This document shows positions 42,987 through 53,756 of a stretch of 64,000 nt of DNA, piece by piece. The stretch comes from Saccharopolyspora soli (GTDB taxonomy: Bacteria > Actinomycetota > Actinomycetes > Mycobacteriales > Pseudonocardiaceae). The stretch covers positions 1-64,000 of the forward strand of contig NZ_JALBWV010000037.1 of the NCBI RefSeq assembly GCF_022678645.1. Direction: 5' to 3'. The notes under the pieces are model-generated. The model did no database searches, was not told the DNA's origin, and saw only the letters and a program-made list of their open reading frames with translations. The position numbers and the translations under genes are program-made. Position 1 is the first letter of the stretch. The number at the start of each line of letters is the position of its first letter.

Positions 42987-43721
42987 TCACCCCTGCTGCT
43001 GGGCAACGATGGCGGCCAACGCGGTCGTGATGTTCTCCTCGGCAGCCGCCTTTTCGATGCCGAGACCGGAAAGCACGCCTGCGCCGTCCTCGTTCTCCAG
43101 CAGCGCGAGCAGGATGTGCTCGGTCCCGACGTAGTTGTGGCCCAATCGCAGGGCCTCTCGGAAGGTCAGCTCCAGGACCTTCTTCGCCGCACCGTTGAAC
43201 GGGATGAGCTCCGGCACGTCGTCAACCGCGGAGGGCAGCGCGTCGACCACCGCCTGGCGGACGTCGTCCAGTGCCGCACCCTGCGCGATGATCGCCTTCG
43301 CGGCGAGCGAGTTGGGCTCACCCAGCAGTCCCAGCACCACGTGCTCGGGGCCGATCTCGGTGTTGCCCGCCTCGCGGGCCTCGTTCTGCGACTGCACGAC
43401 GACGTTCCTGGCCCGGTCGGTGAACCGGCCGAACCCCGCACTGGGATCGAGTCCAGCATCTCCGGACCCCTTGGAAACGAAGCGCTTCTGCGCGGCTTGC
43501 TTGGAGACCCCCATGCTCTTGCCGATCTCCGTCCAGGACGCGCCCGAACGCCGAGCCTGGTCGACGAAGTGACCGATCAGATGATCAGCGACGTCGCCGA
43601 GGTGATCGGCCGCGATGACCGCGTCGGAGAGCTGGTCCAGCACATCGCTGTGCACCTTCTTGATGGCCTCGATCAAGTCGTCGAGCCGGACCGGATTGGT
43701 CAGTTGAGTCGGATCAGTCAT
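42987..43721 (-). CDS. Clp-N-domain protein with N-terminal HTH
   Basis: A 244-residue protein. Residues 55-85 form a helix-turn-helix (RRSGASWTEIGKSMGVSKQA and AQKRF). Residues ~95-240 are two Clp-N repeats (FTDRARNVVVQSQNEAREAG, IGPEHVVLGLLGEPNSLA; then LRLGHNYVGTEHILLALLEN), as in ClpC/ClpA adaptor-binding domains, but there are no AAA+ ATPase modules. It may therefore link ClpC-type substrates or adaptors to transcription. Two identical-type palindromes lie directly upstream (43723-43770), suggesting it binds them and represses itself. ATG 43721. Confidence 0.85.
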   Translation of the reverse strand: MTDPTQLTNPVRLDDLIEAIKKVHSDVLDQLSDAVIAADHLGDVADHLIGHFVDQARRSGASWTEIGKSMGVSKQAAQKRFVSKGSGDAGLDPSAGFGRFTDRARNVVVQSQNEAREAGNTEIGPEHVVLGLLGEPNSLAAKAIIAQGAALDDVRQAVVDALPSAVDDVPELIPFNGAAKKVLELTFREALRLGHNYVGTEHILLALLENEDGAGVLSGLGIEKAAAEENITTALAAIVAQQQG

Positions 43722-43722
43722 A

Positions 43723-43770
43723 CGTCAACCATAAGTTGACGACACCGGTATCGTCAACCCAGAGTTGACG
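43723..43770. promoter_or_regulatory. Two tandem CGTCAAC-N5-GTTGACG operators
   Basis: CGTCAAC-CATAA-GTTGACG (43723-43741) and CGTCAAC-CCAGA-GTTGACG (43752-43770) are perfect 7+5+7 palindromes with start points 29 bases apart, about three helical turns. They begin two bases upstream of the Clp-N/HTH gene start on the minus strand and cover its promoter region. Autorepression by that HTH protein is inferred. Confidence 0.75.
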
Positions 43771-43873
43771 ATCACTCTTCGCGTCCGGGCATGCGAGCAG
43801 TCCCTTGATCACGGAAAGATCGCCGCGGACCGACACCAACCAGTTCTCGTCCCGGTCGGCTAGGGTCGCTGCC

Positions 43874-44642
43874 GTGCACGCGGAAGTCCCGATCGACATC
43901 AGGGCCGCCACGGTGTCAGCGAGCTGCTGAGCAGCAGCGGCGTCATCACGACTCCTTGGGAACAGGCGAGGCACACGGAATTCGACCTCGCCATCGCGGC
44001 GAGCCACCACGGTGCGCTCACCGACCTCAGCGCTCCCCTCGTGATTCTCTCCCACGGAACACCGCGATCCAGCTGCACACTCCGGCACCTGGCGCGGCCG
44101 TCGCCGAACTCGTCACCTCCGCGCCAGGCGACGCGCTGCGGCGATTGCGATCGTTGTGCTACGAACTGATGGACTTGGCGGAGCCAACCGGCGAACCCCC
44201 GTTGGTTGCCGTCCCCGCTACTCCGCTGGCAGCCGAAGATCGCGCGCCGTCACTGCTGGCGTTCCGGGCAGAGCACGTGGTCGAACCGCAGACGCGGACC
44301 GTCCAGTTCGTTCGTCGTCCAGCTGAACTCGAAGGCGACAACCCGGTACGCGCCGCAGCGGACCAGCTTGCCGACACCCACGTGTGCCCCCCTCGACTAT
44401 CCACTTCGGACGATTCGGCAACAGGCAGCCGTACTCGTGCGTCGCCGGGTCGAACTGCCGGGCGTGAATGCCGCCCGAGCACGGTCCTGCGCGTGCGCGC
44501 GCACCAGGGAGTGGAACCGGTATCGGTGCGCACCGTGGCGCTCGCGCGATACGACCAGGCGATCCACGCGTTCGCCACGGCTGCCCGCGCCGATCTGGAG
44601 ATCAAAACCCCCTACGCGCTCGTCCGAGTCGGCCAGGAGTGA
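43874..44642 (+). pseudogene. Decayed gene, several frameshifts
   Basis: Coding-like sequence with very high third-position GC shifts frames. From GTG 43874 (MHAEVPIDIRAATV), another frame reads SGVITTPWEQARHTEFDLAI then AASHHGALTDLSAPLVILSH, a pattern found in large actinobacterial proteins of unknown role; then frame one carries APGAAVAELVTSAPGDALRR through DQLADTHV (about 44070-44390), a third frame about 44390-44480, and frame one again TVLRVRAHQGVEPVSVRTVA to a stop at 44642. The part between the first two blocks is largely missing. The product is not identifiable. It shows that this kilobase, which contains no intact gene, is a genuine remnant. Confidence 0.55.
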
Positions 44643-44808
44643 CCCGCCGGAACGCGCTCGTGCGAAACCAAGTCGCCGCACCGGACGCCACGGTCGTTGT
44701 CCGAGCTGTTGGACGGGCGGCTGGGGACGTAATGCCCTAGGTAGCTGGCCGTTTCCGGCACAGCATGGTGGGTGCGACTTTTTCTGCCGGGACGGTTTTG
44801 GAGCCGCG

Positions 44809-45741
44809 ATGACTGGTGTTCGCGAGCGGGTTGGCGCGCTGGACGACTGGCCGCGGCTGCGGGTGGCGGATTGGACCAGCACCCGCGACACGTTGCACAT
44901 GTGGACCCAGGTCGTGGGGAAGATCCGACTGGCGCTGGAGCCGATGGTCAACCATTGGTGGCAGGTTCCGCTGTACGTCTCGGCCCGCGGTCTGACAACT
45001 TCGGTGATCCCCCATCCCGCCGGTCAGTTCGACGTCGAGTTCGACTTCTGCGACCACCGGTTGCACATCCGATCCAGCAGCGGCGAACAGCGCCACGTCC
45101 GGCTGGAAGCGAAGCCGGTCGCGGAGTTCTACCGGGAAACCACGGCCGCGCTTCGCGCACTCGGCCTCGGCGTCTCGATCTGGACCGTGCCCAGGGAAGT
45201 CGAACACGCCATCCCGTTCGAAGCAGACACCGAGCACGCCAGCTACGAACCCGAACACGCGCACCGGTTCTGGGGACAGCTGCTCGCGGCCAACCGGGTG
45301 ATGACCGAGTTCCGGGCCCGGTTCAGGGGAAAGGTCAGCCCGGTGCACTTCTTCTGGGGCTCGATGGACCTGGCGGTCACCCGGTTCTCCGGACGCACCG
45401 CGCCACCGCACCCCGGCGACGCCCCCAACCTCGGCCACTGGGTCATGGTCGAGGCATACACGCACGAGGTGAGCAGCTGCGGTTTCTGGCCCGGCGGCAG
45501 CGAGGAGGGAACCTTCTACTCCTACGCCTACCCGGAGCCCACCGGGTACGCCGAACACCCGGTGCATCCGGATGCCGCCTGCTACAACACCGAGCTCGGC
45601 GAGTTCCTGCTGCCCTACAAGGCCGTGCGCACCGCGCCGGATCCCGACCAAACCCTCCTGGACTTCCTGCAAAGCAGCTACGACGCCGCAGCCGTGCACG
45701 GGCGCTGGGACCGCGAACTCCTGGAAGGTTCACCGCGATAG
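44809..45741 (+). CDS. DUF5996 family protein
   Basis: A 310-residue protein of the DUF5996 type, found across Actinobacteria and Proteobacteria with no known function. Conserved-looking parts are DWTSTRDTLHMWTQVVGKIR near the N-terminus, HWWQVPLYVSARGLTTSVIP, DFCDHRLHIRSSSGEQRHV, SPVHFFWGSMDLAVTRFSGR, HEVSSCGFWPGG, and FYSYAYPEP. Likely cytosolic: no signal or membrane segment. ATG 44809 has no strong ribosome binding site. The upstream region (44643-44808) holds only the pseudogene tail. Confidence 0.85.
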   Translation: MTGVRERVGALDDWPRLRVADWTSTRDTLHMWTQVVGKIRLALEPMVNHWWQVPLYVSARGLTTSVIPHPAGQFDVEFDFCDHRLHIRSSSGEQRHVRLEAKPVAEFYRETTAALRALGLGVSIWTVPREVEHAIPFEADTEHASYEPEHAHRFWGQLLAANRVMTEFRARFRGKVSPVHFFWGSMDLAVTRFSGRTAPPHPGDAPNLGHWVMVEAYTHEVSSCGFWPGGSEEGTFYSYAYPEPTGYAEHPVHPDAACYNTELGEFLLPYKAVRTAPDPDQTLLDFLQSSYDAAAVHGRWDRELLEGSPR

Positions 45742-45797
45742 GCGATGTCGGCCGCGCGGACTTCGCGCAAGATCGGCAGCTCCCGTGGGGAGCAGGC

Positions 45798-45819
45798 GGC
45801 GATTTCGCGCGAAATCGCC
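45798..45819. repeat. Perfect 22-base palindrome
   Basis: GGCGATTTCGC followed directly by its complement GCGAAATCGCC. It lies between the DUF5996 gene and the convergent permease gene, 21 bases past the permease stop. Copies with slight changes are at 16928-16947, 37938-37959 and 37980-38001. Confidence 0.8.
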
Positions 45820-45840
45820 GCGCACTCCAACACGTTCCGG

Positions 45841-48222
45841 TCAGTCCACCCGCATCGCCGCCACCGGACTCGCTCGGGCAGCCCGCCACGCGGGCACGAG
45901 ACCCGCAGCCATGGTCAGCGCGACAAGCGCGACGGCCGCCACGAGCAGGGCAGGAACCGGAATTTCCAGCGGTGCGCCCAAGCCCAGCGCCAGCACCGCG
46001 AGCCAGGCGTGCGGCACCCCGATGAGCAACCCGAACAGCCCGCCGAGCACGCCGTACACCGCCGCTTCCGCCACGGTGATTCCGCCGAGGGCGGTCCGGG
46101 TGATCCCGAGTGCCCGCAGCATTCCCGACTCCCGCCTGCGTTCGACCACCGACAGCGCCACCGTGGTCCCAACACCGATGATCGAGATCAGCAGTGTCAA
46201 CGCGAGCAACGCCAAGCCCAGGGTGGTCAGCAGCGCAACGAGGTCACTGCGTTCAGCGCGCTGGTCGGCGAGCACCCGCACCTGGACAGCACTGCCCGCG
46301 ACGCCCCGAACCACGGCCTGCGCCTGCGAGTCACCAGCGGTGACCAGCGCATGGGTGGGTCTGGCATCGACCCCGAGCGCGTCGAGGTCGCGGTGATCGA
46401 GCACCACACCGGCAGCACCGAGGGATTCGCCGACGACCACGGCGGCCACCGTGCTGCGAACCGGACCGAAGTCGATCGTGCCGCCCAGGTCGACCCCGAG
46501 GGCTCGCGCATATGCCTCGGTGACCACAGCATCGCCCGGCCCCAGTACGTCCAGCGAACCGCGAACCGTGCGCAGCTGCTCGAACAGCGGCAGCGCGTGA
46601 ATGTCCAAATCGGACACTTCGAAGTTCCGCTGCTGGCCGCGCACCGTGGCATCCCGGCGGACCGTGCGGTAGGAGACCACGTGCCCAACCTCGGGTCGCT
46701 CGCGCAACCGCTCGATCAGCCCATCGGGCAGCGGCTGCTCCTCCGCAGCGCCGGTGAGCTCGACGTCAGCGGGAAAGGCCGCAGCCACCTGGGCGGTGTT
46801 GTAGGAACGCACGGTGTCCCCAGCGACGAGGAGGCCAGCCAACAGGCCCGTCCCCAGCGCGACTACCGCTGACACTGCGGCGGCCCTGCGCGGCACACCG
46901 CCGACACCTCGCACCGCGAGTCGCGCAGTCGGGCCGAACGGCGCGAGCACTGCGCCCAATCCGCGCAACACCGGGCGCAGCAGGATCGGACCGAGCGCCA
47001 GCAACGCGGCGAAGACCAGAGTTCCGCTGGCAATGGTCAGCAGCAGGAAGTCCAACGTCGTGCCGCCGGGGCGCTGGGTGTCGGTGATGCCGTCGCGGAA
47101 CATCTCCGTGATCACGAAACCAGCCGCGACCAGCAACAGCAGCCCGATGCCGACGCGCAGCCGACCCACCGACGGGGATTCCTGGCTGCCGCTGGAGCTG
47201 CGCAGCGCTTCCAGCGGCGACACCCTGGTCGCGGCCAGCGCTGGGACCAGCGACGCCAGCATCGTCAACGCCGTCGAGGCGAGCACGACAGCCGGAGCCG
47301 CCAGTGCGGACCGCGCTGGTCCATCGATCCCGGCCAGCGCTGGAACCAGGTGCCCGAGCCCGAGTGCGAGCAGCACTCCGACGCCTCCGGCGACGAATCC
47401 GGTGAGCCCGCCCTCAGCGACCAGCGCCCGTACCAGCTTCCGGCGCGGTGCGCCGACGGTGCGCAGCAGCGCGAGCTGGCGGATCCGCTGCGCGAACACG
47501 ATGCGGAACGTGGAGATGGCAACCAGCAGCGCGGCTATCACGGCGACCACGACGAACGCGGTCAACACCGCGAGCAACTGCTCGGCCTTGCTCTCCGCCT
47601 TGCTGATCACCGATGCGCGCGCCTCATCCGCGGTGACCGCGTCGTAGCGGTCGACCGGACCGTTCGTGGTGATGTCCACTCTGGACAATTCGGCGGGCAC
47701 GAGGGCGAGAACGGCATTGTCGGTGCTGTACACGGCAGCACCGTCGCTGGACGGTGCATCCACGATTCCTGTCACCGTGACCGTCGCGGTGCCCAGCGGC
47801 ACACGCGAACCGACGGGCAGCGCCACCCGCTGCGAGACGGCGATCTGGTCCTCGGTGGTGGGATAGGAGCCGCTGGTCAGCCGCACCCGGCTCAGCGGGC
47901 CGGTACCAGGGTCCGCGACGAGCACGACCCGGCTACCGCCAATCGTGACCGCCGCCCGCATCCGCCCGGTGGCCTCGGCGACCCCGGCGGTTTGCCGGAT
48001 CTCGCGGAGCAGCGCAGCCGGATTGCCCGCCGGTGATGACACGACGAGTTCGGCGCCCGGCGGGATTTCGGTAACAGTGGACAGTGCGGCCGTCTTCGCG
48101 ATGTCCTGCGTGAGCAGCGCGGCCATCGCGAAGAAGGCGGCGACGGCGATCGCGAGACCGGTCAGCACCAAGCGGACCGGTCTGCGCAACACCCCGCGCA
48201 GGTGCGTCGCCACGAAACTCAC
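45841..48222 (-). CDS. FtsX-like ABC transporter permease
   Basis: A 793-residue permease with two FtsX/MacB-type cores. An N-terminal helix (LVLTGLAIAVAAFFAMAALL) precedes an extracytoplasmic loop domain (about residues 45-205), helices in 225-360, a second four-helix block from about 385 to 485, another external domain around 500-640, and the C-terminal helices ending in MAAGLVPAWRAARASPVAAM, the usual FtsX terminus. Such exporters move lipoproteins, peptides or antibiotics. Its GTG overlaps the ATPase stop (GTGA), and together with the divergent two-component system it looks like a regulated defence or export module. Confidence 0.85.
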   Translation of the reverse strand: MSFVATHLRGVLRRPVRLVLTGLAIAVAAFFAMAALLTQDIAKTAALSTVTEIPPGAELVVSSPAGNPAALLREIRQTAGVAEATGRMRAAVTIGGSRVVLVADPGTGPLSRVRLTSGSYPTTEDQIAVSQRVALPVGSRVPLGTATVTVTGIVDAPSSDGAAVYSTDNAVLALVPAELSRVDITTNGPVDRYDAVTADEARASVISKAESKAEQLLAVLTAFVVVAVIAALLVAISTFRIVFAQRIRQLALLRTVGAPRRKLVRALVAEGGLTGFVAGGVGVLLALGLGHLVPALAGIDGPARSALAAPAVVLASTALTMLASLVPALAATRVSPLEALRSSSGSQESPSVGRLRVGIGLLLLVAAGFVITEMFRDGITDTQRPGGTTLDFLLLTIASGTLVFAALLALGPILLRPVLRGLGAVLAPFGPTARLAVRGVGGVPRRAAAVSAVVALGTGLLAGLLVAGDTVRSYNTAQVAAAFPADVELTGAAEEQPLPDGLIERLRERPEVGHVVSYRTVRRDATVRGQQRNFEVSDLDIHALPLFEQLRTVRGSLDVLGPGDAVVTEAYARALGVDLGGTIDFGPVRSTVAAVVVGESLGAAGVVLDHRDLDALGVDARPTHALVTAGDSQAQAVVRGVAGSAVQVRVLADQRAERSDLVALLTTLGLALLALTLLISIIGVGTTVALSVVERRRESGMLRALGITRTALGGITVAEAAVYGVLGGLFGLLIGVPHAWLAVLALGLGAPLEIPVPALLVAAVALVALTMAAGLVPAWRAARASPVAAMRVD

Positions 48223-48923
48223 CTCAGCACCCCCGCTTCCACTGCGGCCAGCCGTCCGTCGGCCATCGCCACGACCCGGTTCGCGCATGCGGCGGCGGCT
48301 GGATCATGGGTCACCATCACGATGGTCTGGCCGAATTCCCGGACCGCAGTGCGCAGCAGGTCGAGGACCTGGGCACCGGAACCGGAGTCGAGGTTGCCGG
48401 TGGGTTCGTCGGCGAAGATCACCTCGGGGCGGCCGAGCATGGCTCGCGCGATGGCGACCCGCTGCTGCTGGCCGCCGGAGAGCTCCGCGGGCAGGTGTCG
48501 CAGCCGGTCGCCGATGTCCAGCATCTCGACGAGGTCGGCGAACAACCGGCGGTCGAAGCGCCGACCCGCGAGTTCCGCTGGCAGCAGGATGTTCTCGCGG
48601 GCGATCAGCTGGGGCAGCAGGTTGAACGACTGGAAGACGAACCCGACCCGCGCCAACCGCAGACCGGTCAGCTTGCGATCGGACAACTCGGTGAGATCGG
48701 CGCCGCCCAACAACACATGCCCCGAAGTGGCGGTCTCCAGTCCCGCGAGGCAGTGCATCAACGTCGACTTGCCGGATCCGGACGGACCCACGATCGCGGT
48801 CAGCTCCGCGCGGCCGAAGCTGACGCTGACCCCGTCCAGCGCGCGGACCTCGGTCGTCCCGGAACCGTAGACCTTGACCAGGTCGACGGCCACGACCGCG
48901 GACCCGGTGGTGTTTTTTGCCAT
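48219..48923 (-). CDS. ABC transporter ATP-binding protein (MacB/LolD type)
   Basis: A 234-residue ATPase. Walker A GPSGSGKST spans residues 46-54, Q-loop FVFQSFNLLPQ near 95, signature LSGGQQQR near 147, Walker B VIFADEPTGNLD near 166-175 and the H-loop HD about 200. This is the MacB/LolD/FtsE-like layout that partners with FtsX permeases. The start ATG 48923 is 113 bases from the divergent sensor kinase start, so the promoters face each other and may share regulation. Confidence 0.9.
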   Translation of the reverse strand: MAKNTTGSAVVAVDLVKVYGSGTTEVRALDGVSVSFGRAELTAIVGPSGSGKSTLMHCLAGLETATSGHVLLGGADLTELSDRKLTGLRLARVGFVFQSFNLLPQLIARENILLPAELAGRRFDRRLFADLVEMLDIGDRLRHLPAELSGGQQQRVAIARAMLGRPEVIFADEPTGNLDSGSGAQVLDLLRTAVREFGQTIVMVTHDPAAAACANRVVAMADGRLAAVEAGVLR

Positions 48924-49035
48924 GGGCCCGACGCTGCCGGTCCGCCAGGGCTCCGCACCTCTGCCGGTGGTCTGGTTCGACTCCGACTTTCGGCCGACGC
49001 CCCAACCGACAGGTGGCTGGCTAAGCTCCGCCGAT

Positions 49036-50169
49036 ATGCGTTGGCTGCAGATGTCCGCTTGGTTGATCGCGGTGGTCCTGCTGGCCGCCTCGGGTTTGCT
49101 CGACCACCGGGTCGGCACGTTCACCGGCGACCTGTTGGGTTGGATCCACCTCGGGGTCGGACTGCTGGCCGTGCTCGTGGCGCTGGCCGCCCCAGGACTT
49201 GGTTCCGTCACGCTGCCGGTGGGCGCGTTCCTGGTGAGCGCGGTGATGCTGGTGTCGAACGTGCTGACCGGGCTGGACGACGAGCGCGGTGCACCGCTGG
49301 GATTTGCCGCCACCGCGGCGGGTCTCGGGTTGCTTGCCTTCACTGCCTGGCGCGGCCACCGCGTGCTGGCCGCCGTGGCGGTGCCGCTGCTGGTGGTGGC
49401 GATCGTGACGCAAGCGTTGTTCGACGATCCCAACGAAATCTCCGTCATCTTCGCGCTGGGGATGGCGCTGGCCTCGGTGGTCATGATCGCGGCGGGTGTC
49501 TCGGCGCGGTTGGTCGCGCTCAGCAGGCACCGCCAGGCGGTCGCCATCCGGTTGGCGCAGCGCGCCGAATTCGCCAGGGACCTGCACGACTACGTGGCGC
49601 ACCACGTGACCGGCATCGTCCTGCACGCCCAGGGCGCACGGGCCGTCGCCGCCAAGCAACCGCAGCTGGTGGCGCCCGCGTTGGAGCGCATCGAGCAGGC
49701 TGGTGTCGAGGCGATGGACACGATGCGGCGCATGGTCGGCCTGCTGCGCGAAACCGACTCGGCCGAGGAAACCACCGCGCTGGCGACGATCGCCGACATC
49801 GAAGGGCTGGTGGCGGGGTTCGGCTCCGCAACCGGTCCCGCGGCCCGGCTGGATTTGCAGGGCGAATTCGAGGACGTGCCAGCCGAGATCCAGGCCACTG
49901 CGCACCGCGTGGTGATGGAGGCGCTCACCAACGTCCGGAAGCATGCCGACGGTGCCAGCGAGGTCGACGTGCTGGTGCGCCACGGCGGTGACTGGATCAC
50001 CGCGAGGGTGTCCAACGACGGCAAGCCGCGGCACGGTTCGGGAGGCGGGTTCGGCCTTCGCGGACTGGCGGAACGGGTGACCGCGCTGGGTGGGAGGATC
50101 GACGCCGGGCCTGGCGCGGCAGGCGGTTGGGTCCTGGAGGCGGGCCTGCCAGCCGGGAGGAAGCGATGA
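49036..50169 (+). CDS. NarL-type sensor histidine kinase
   Basis: A 377-residue kinase. Five or six membrane helices fill residues 5-165 without a large external domain; DHp HisKA_3 follows with EFARDLHDYVAHHVTGIV, where His184 is the phosphoacceptor. The ATPase domain contains VVMEALTNVRKHADGA (N box) near 285 and GGGFGLRGLAERV (G box) near 340. Start ATG 49036 chosen at the first helix; an upstream frame would overlap the divergent ATPase promoter. The intramembrane sensing layout is typical of kinases that monitor membrane-active antibiotics and control an adjacent ABC exporter. Confidence 0.88.
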   Translation: MRWLQMSAWLIAVVLLAASGLLDHRVGTFTGDLLGWIHLGVGLLAVLVALAAPGLGSVTLPVGAFLVSAVMLVSNVLTGLDDERGAPLGFAATAAGLGLLAFTAWRGHRVLAAVAVPLLVVAIVTQALFDDPNEISVIFALGMALASVVMIAAGVSARLVALSRHRQAVAIRLAQRAEFARDLHDYVAHHVTGIVLHAQGARAVAAKQPQLVAPALERIEQAGVEAMDTMRRMVGLLRETDSAEETTALATIADIEGLVAGFGSATGPAARLDLQGEFEDVPAEIQATAHRVVMEALTNVRKHADGASEVDVLVRHGGDWITARVSNDGKPRHGSGGGFGLRGLAERVTALGGRIDAGPGAAGGWVLEAGLPAGRKR

Positions 50170-50813
50170 CGATCCGGGTGCTGATCGCCGACGACCAGGC
50201 CATGATCCGCGCGGGGATCGCGATGATCCTGGCCGCCGAAGACGACATCGAGGTCGTCGGCGAGGCCGTCGACGGGCTGCACGTCGTGGAGATGGCCGCG
50301 CGGTGCCGCCCCGACGTGGTGCTGATGGACATCAGGATGCCCAGGATGGACGGGCTGGACGCGCTGCGGCGGCTGACCCGGCCAGGCACGGTCGACCCGC
50401 CGAAAGTGGTGGTGGTGACCACCTTCGACGACGACGAGTACGTCTACCGGGCCCTGCACGGCGGGGCATGCGGGTTCGTGCTCAAGGATTCCGGTTCCAC
50501 GCTGCTGGTGGAGGCGATCCGCGCGGCCGTCTCCGGTGAGGCGCTGGTGAGTCCGGCGATCACGGTGAAGTTGTTGCGCCGCCTCAGTTCGCCCACCCCG
50601 TCGACCGGTGCGACGGCCGAACTGTCCGCGCGCGAACTGGACGTCGTGCGGCTGGTGGCCGAAGGCATGACCAACGCGGAAATCGCCAGCGAGCTGTTCA
50701 TCTCCGTCGGGACGGTCAAGACCCACCTCGGCAACGTGCAGGGCAAACTTCCCGCCCGCAACCGGGTCGAGATAGCCATGTGGGCGTGGCGGTCCGGGCT
50801 CATCGGCCGATAG
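50166..50813 (+). CDS. NarL/LuxR-type response regulator
   Basis: A 215-residue regulator. Receiver domain with acidic pocket ADDQ (9-12), phospho-Asp55 in VVLMDIRMP and Lys near FVLKDSGST; C-terminal LuxR HTH around 150-210 (LSARELDVVRLVAEGMTNAE then IASELFISVGTVKTHLGNV). ATG 50166 overlaps the kinase stop. The probable target is the divergent ABC transporter operon. Confidence 0.92.
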   Translation: MTIRVLIADDQAMIRAGIAMILAAEDDIEVVGEAVDGLHVVEMAARCRPDVVLMDIRMPRMDGLDALRRLTRPGTVDPPKVVVVTTFDDDEYVYRALHGGACGFVLKDSGSTLLVEAIRAAVSGEALVSPAITVKLLRRLSSPTPSTGATAELSARELDVVRLVAEGMTNAEIASELFISVGTVKTHLGNVQGKLPARNRVEIAMWAWRSGLIGR

Positions 50814-50943
50814 TCGTAGTCGGCGGCGCGGGAACCGGACCTTCGGAGGAACCGGGCGAGCGGCGCGGCACACAGGATGGTCGGCGTCGATCGGTTGCCA
50901 CCGCGTCCCGGCTGGCGCCACTTCCCGTTGTCGAGGAGAAAAC

Positions 50944-51312
50944 GTGCCGCATCCACTCGCCTTCGCCGCAACCGCCCTGACCGCGGGCGCGCTCGTCCTG
51001 TCGGGGTGCTCGATGATGAGGACTCCCGAGGAAACCGCCTACGAAATTCGGGTCGTGCTGGGCGGACCCGCCGGAGCCACCGGCACCCTGGGAACGTCGA
51101 CCAACGGCCGCAAGGAGTCCTACCCGGAGAAGGTAACGCTCCCGTACGACCTGAAGTCGGCGCCGATGGGAGGTCCAGCCAGCTACGTGGTGACCCCCGA
51201 CGACCCAGCGGTGGCCATCGACTGCACGGTGTCCGTCGAAGGCGAGGTCAAGGTCTCAGCGAAGGGCCAACCGGGCAAACCCACCAGATGCGACCTGAAC
51301 ATCGGCCGCTGA
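50944..51312 (+). CDS. Small lipoprotein of unknown function
   Basis: A 122-residue protein with a lipoprotein signal (FAATALTAGALVLSGCSMM; lipobox LSGC, lipidated Cys about residue 22). The mature part contains YEIRVVLGGPAGATGTLGTS, VTLPYDLKSAPMGGPASYVV and AIDCTVSVEGEVK, resembling MmpS-like/membrane-associated beta domains of actinomycetes. Two cysteines in the mature part could pair. GTG 50944 follows GAGGAG. It lies 130 bases after the response regulator and is possibly controlled separately. Confidence 0.75.
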   Translation: MPHPLAFAATALTAGALVLSGCSMMRTPEETAYEIRVVLGGPAGATGTLGTSTNGRKESYPEKVTLPYDLKSAPMGGPASYVVTPDDPAVAIDCTVSVEGEVKVSAKGQPGKPTRCDLNIGR

Positions 51313-51359
51313 CCTGGACCGGCGAAGGTTCGCCCGCACAGCCGCCACGCTGCCCGGCG

Positions 51360-51551
51360 ATGTCGAAGACGAAGCGCGCGTGCCTGCTGGTGGTGTTGGC
51401 GGTGGCGATCCCGCTGGCGGCCGAAGCCCAACGACCGCCACCGACCACCCCGGAAAGCCCCGAACACCGAGCCAAGCACGAACGGCTCACCCGGTGCGGC
51501 GGAGCAACCAACGGCGAGCTCAGTCCACCACTACCGTTCTCCTGGTTCTGA
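51360..51551 (+). CDS. Very small secreted protein
   Basis: 63 residues: signal peptide MSKTKRACLLVVLAVAIPLA with cleavage near EAQ, then a polar proline-rich tail (RPPPTTPESPEHRAKHERL). It starts at ATG 51360, 47 bases after the lipoprotein, and ends inside a terminator-like hairpin. No family recognised; a spurious frame cannot be excluded. Confidence 0.45.
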   Translation: MSKTKRACLLVVLAVAIPLAAEAQRPPPTTPESPEHRAKHERLTRCGGATNGELSPPLPFSWF

Positions 51552-51586
51552 CCAGCACATCCATCCCGGAGTGCTGGTCAAGAACC
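51544..51586. terminator. Hairpin between convergent genes
   Basis: GGTTCTGACCAGCAC pairs with GTGCTGGTC-A-AGAACC (15 bp with one bulge) around a 12-base loop. It lies between the rightward small protein and the leftward argG end. Confidence 0.65.
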
Positions 51587-51609
51587 GGACAACTCCAGCA
51601 CGAACGCGG

Positions 51610-53733
<2,124 letters not shown>

Positions 53734-53756
53734 TCAGCCCAACCAAGGAGCAACCA

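Noticed and set aside
43714-44088. Leftward 124-codon frame upstream of the Clp-N gene
   Set aside because: It covers the tandem operators and ends inside the Clp-N gene's start; the plus-strand remnant explains the coding-like composition better.
44159-44605. Leftward frame covering the decayed gene
   Set aside because: Low-complexity Ser/Ala/Arg composition typical of an antisense shadow of a GC-rich frame.
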